In this document: one piece after another, positions 63,801-64,000 of the stretch | Layout: each line of letters opens with the position of its first letter | Numbering within the stretch: the first letter of the stretch is position 1 | Origin: Idiomarina sp. | GTDB lineage: Bacteria; Pseudomonadota; Gammaproteobacteria; Enterobacterales; Alteromonadaceae | Length of the DNA stretch: 64,000 nt | NCBI GenBank assembly: GCA_022565355.1 | Contig: JAIUMU010000002.1 | Location: 310,001-374,000 of the forward strand | Direction of reading: 5' to 3' | Translations under genes and position numbers: made by a program | Notes under the pieces: model-generated | Told to the model about the DNA's origin: nothing | Databases searched by the model: none | What the model saw: only the letters and a program-made list of their open reading frames with translations

Positions 63801-64000
63801 AGGTTCCTTTCCTTTTTATCGTATGCACATCATTGGCGCGCATCATACTGCGGGTGGCGCTGTGTAAAGGAGAATACTAGGCTGCTATTGGTGCCGCAAC
63901 TATTTGTTAGTAGTTCCTAATGCTTCTTTTGATCTAGATTGGTTTCTCATGCCCTTCAGTTCTGGCAAATGCCTGCCAAACCGAATCACCCGCAGGGCCA
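63801..64000. other. Right edge of the window
   Basis: The leader of the DUF1538 gene lies here. Minus-strand frames that stop at 63900-63902 or a little upstream run to the edge, so the 3' end of another minus-strand gene may enter here. The sequence is too short to identify. Confidence 0.25.

Overview
This window looks like the chromosome of a marine gammaproteobacterium, probably Alteromonadales-like and possibly Idiomarinaceae. That is an inference from gene content and protein similarity as I recall it: ArcA, AcnB, FolE2, a RimABK set, an E. coli-like rppH-ptsP-lgt-thyA operon, and a PfkB kinase next to AhcY. No rRNA, tRNA or CRISPR array was seen.

The outstanding feature is an integrated element of about 18.3 kb (roughly 1514-19811) that sits inside the host thyA gene. 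Host thyA is cut between codons 184 and 185. The 5' part is at 19812-20363 and the 3' part at 1234-1515, and together they make exactly 277 codons. The element carries its own intact 277-aa thyA (12724-13557). That copy is the fifth gene of a minus-strand operon, after three tyrosine-recombinase-fold proteins and a small HTH/coiled-coil protein. All five genes are joined by 4-bp ATGA overlaps. The order matches, from memory, the intA-tfp-intB-srap module of strand-biased circularizing integrative elements (SEs). The element ends show a short inverted repeat and repeated ATTGTGCA motifs, one of which lies inside the predicted intA promoter. The cargo is defence-like: a type III restriction-modification pair, a 1200-aa SIR2-domain protein, two small unknown genes and a 333-aa unknown gene.

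Left of the element are csdE and tcdA. Right of it runs the host operon rppH-ptsP-TSUP permease-lgt-thyA' (24888 down to 19812), which points straight into the recombinase/thyA operon. Next come mutH, a RimA-like EAL protein divergent from rimB-rimK, a desuccinylase-like protein, rsmC, a histidine kinase, arcA and a stand-alone Hpt protein. Then folE2, a PfkB adenosine-type kinase and ahcY form a folate and one-carbon block.

From 37 to 45 kb there is a GNAT protein and an operon of exported hydrolase, ABC exporter pair and FAD oxidoreductase, then folA, obgE, rpmA-rplU and divergent ispB. From 46 to 58 kb are two related membrane-anchored unknown proteins, each following small membrane proteins. 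The same stretch holds mdh/argR, a degenerate Dyp-type peroxidase, a glycosyltransferase, an S10 peptidase, an acyltransferase remnant, and ggt flanked by two toxin-antitoxin pairs with palindromic upstream sequences. The right end holds acnB and an operon of a DUF1538 membrane protein, a P-II-like protein, a CBS protein, a YqiA-like esterase and possibly a 47-aa protein.
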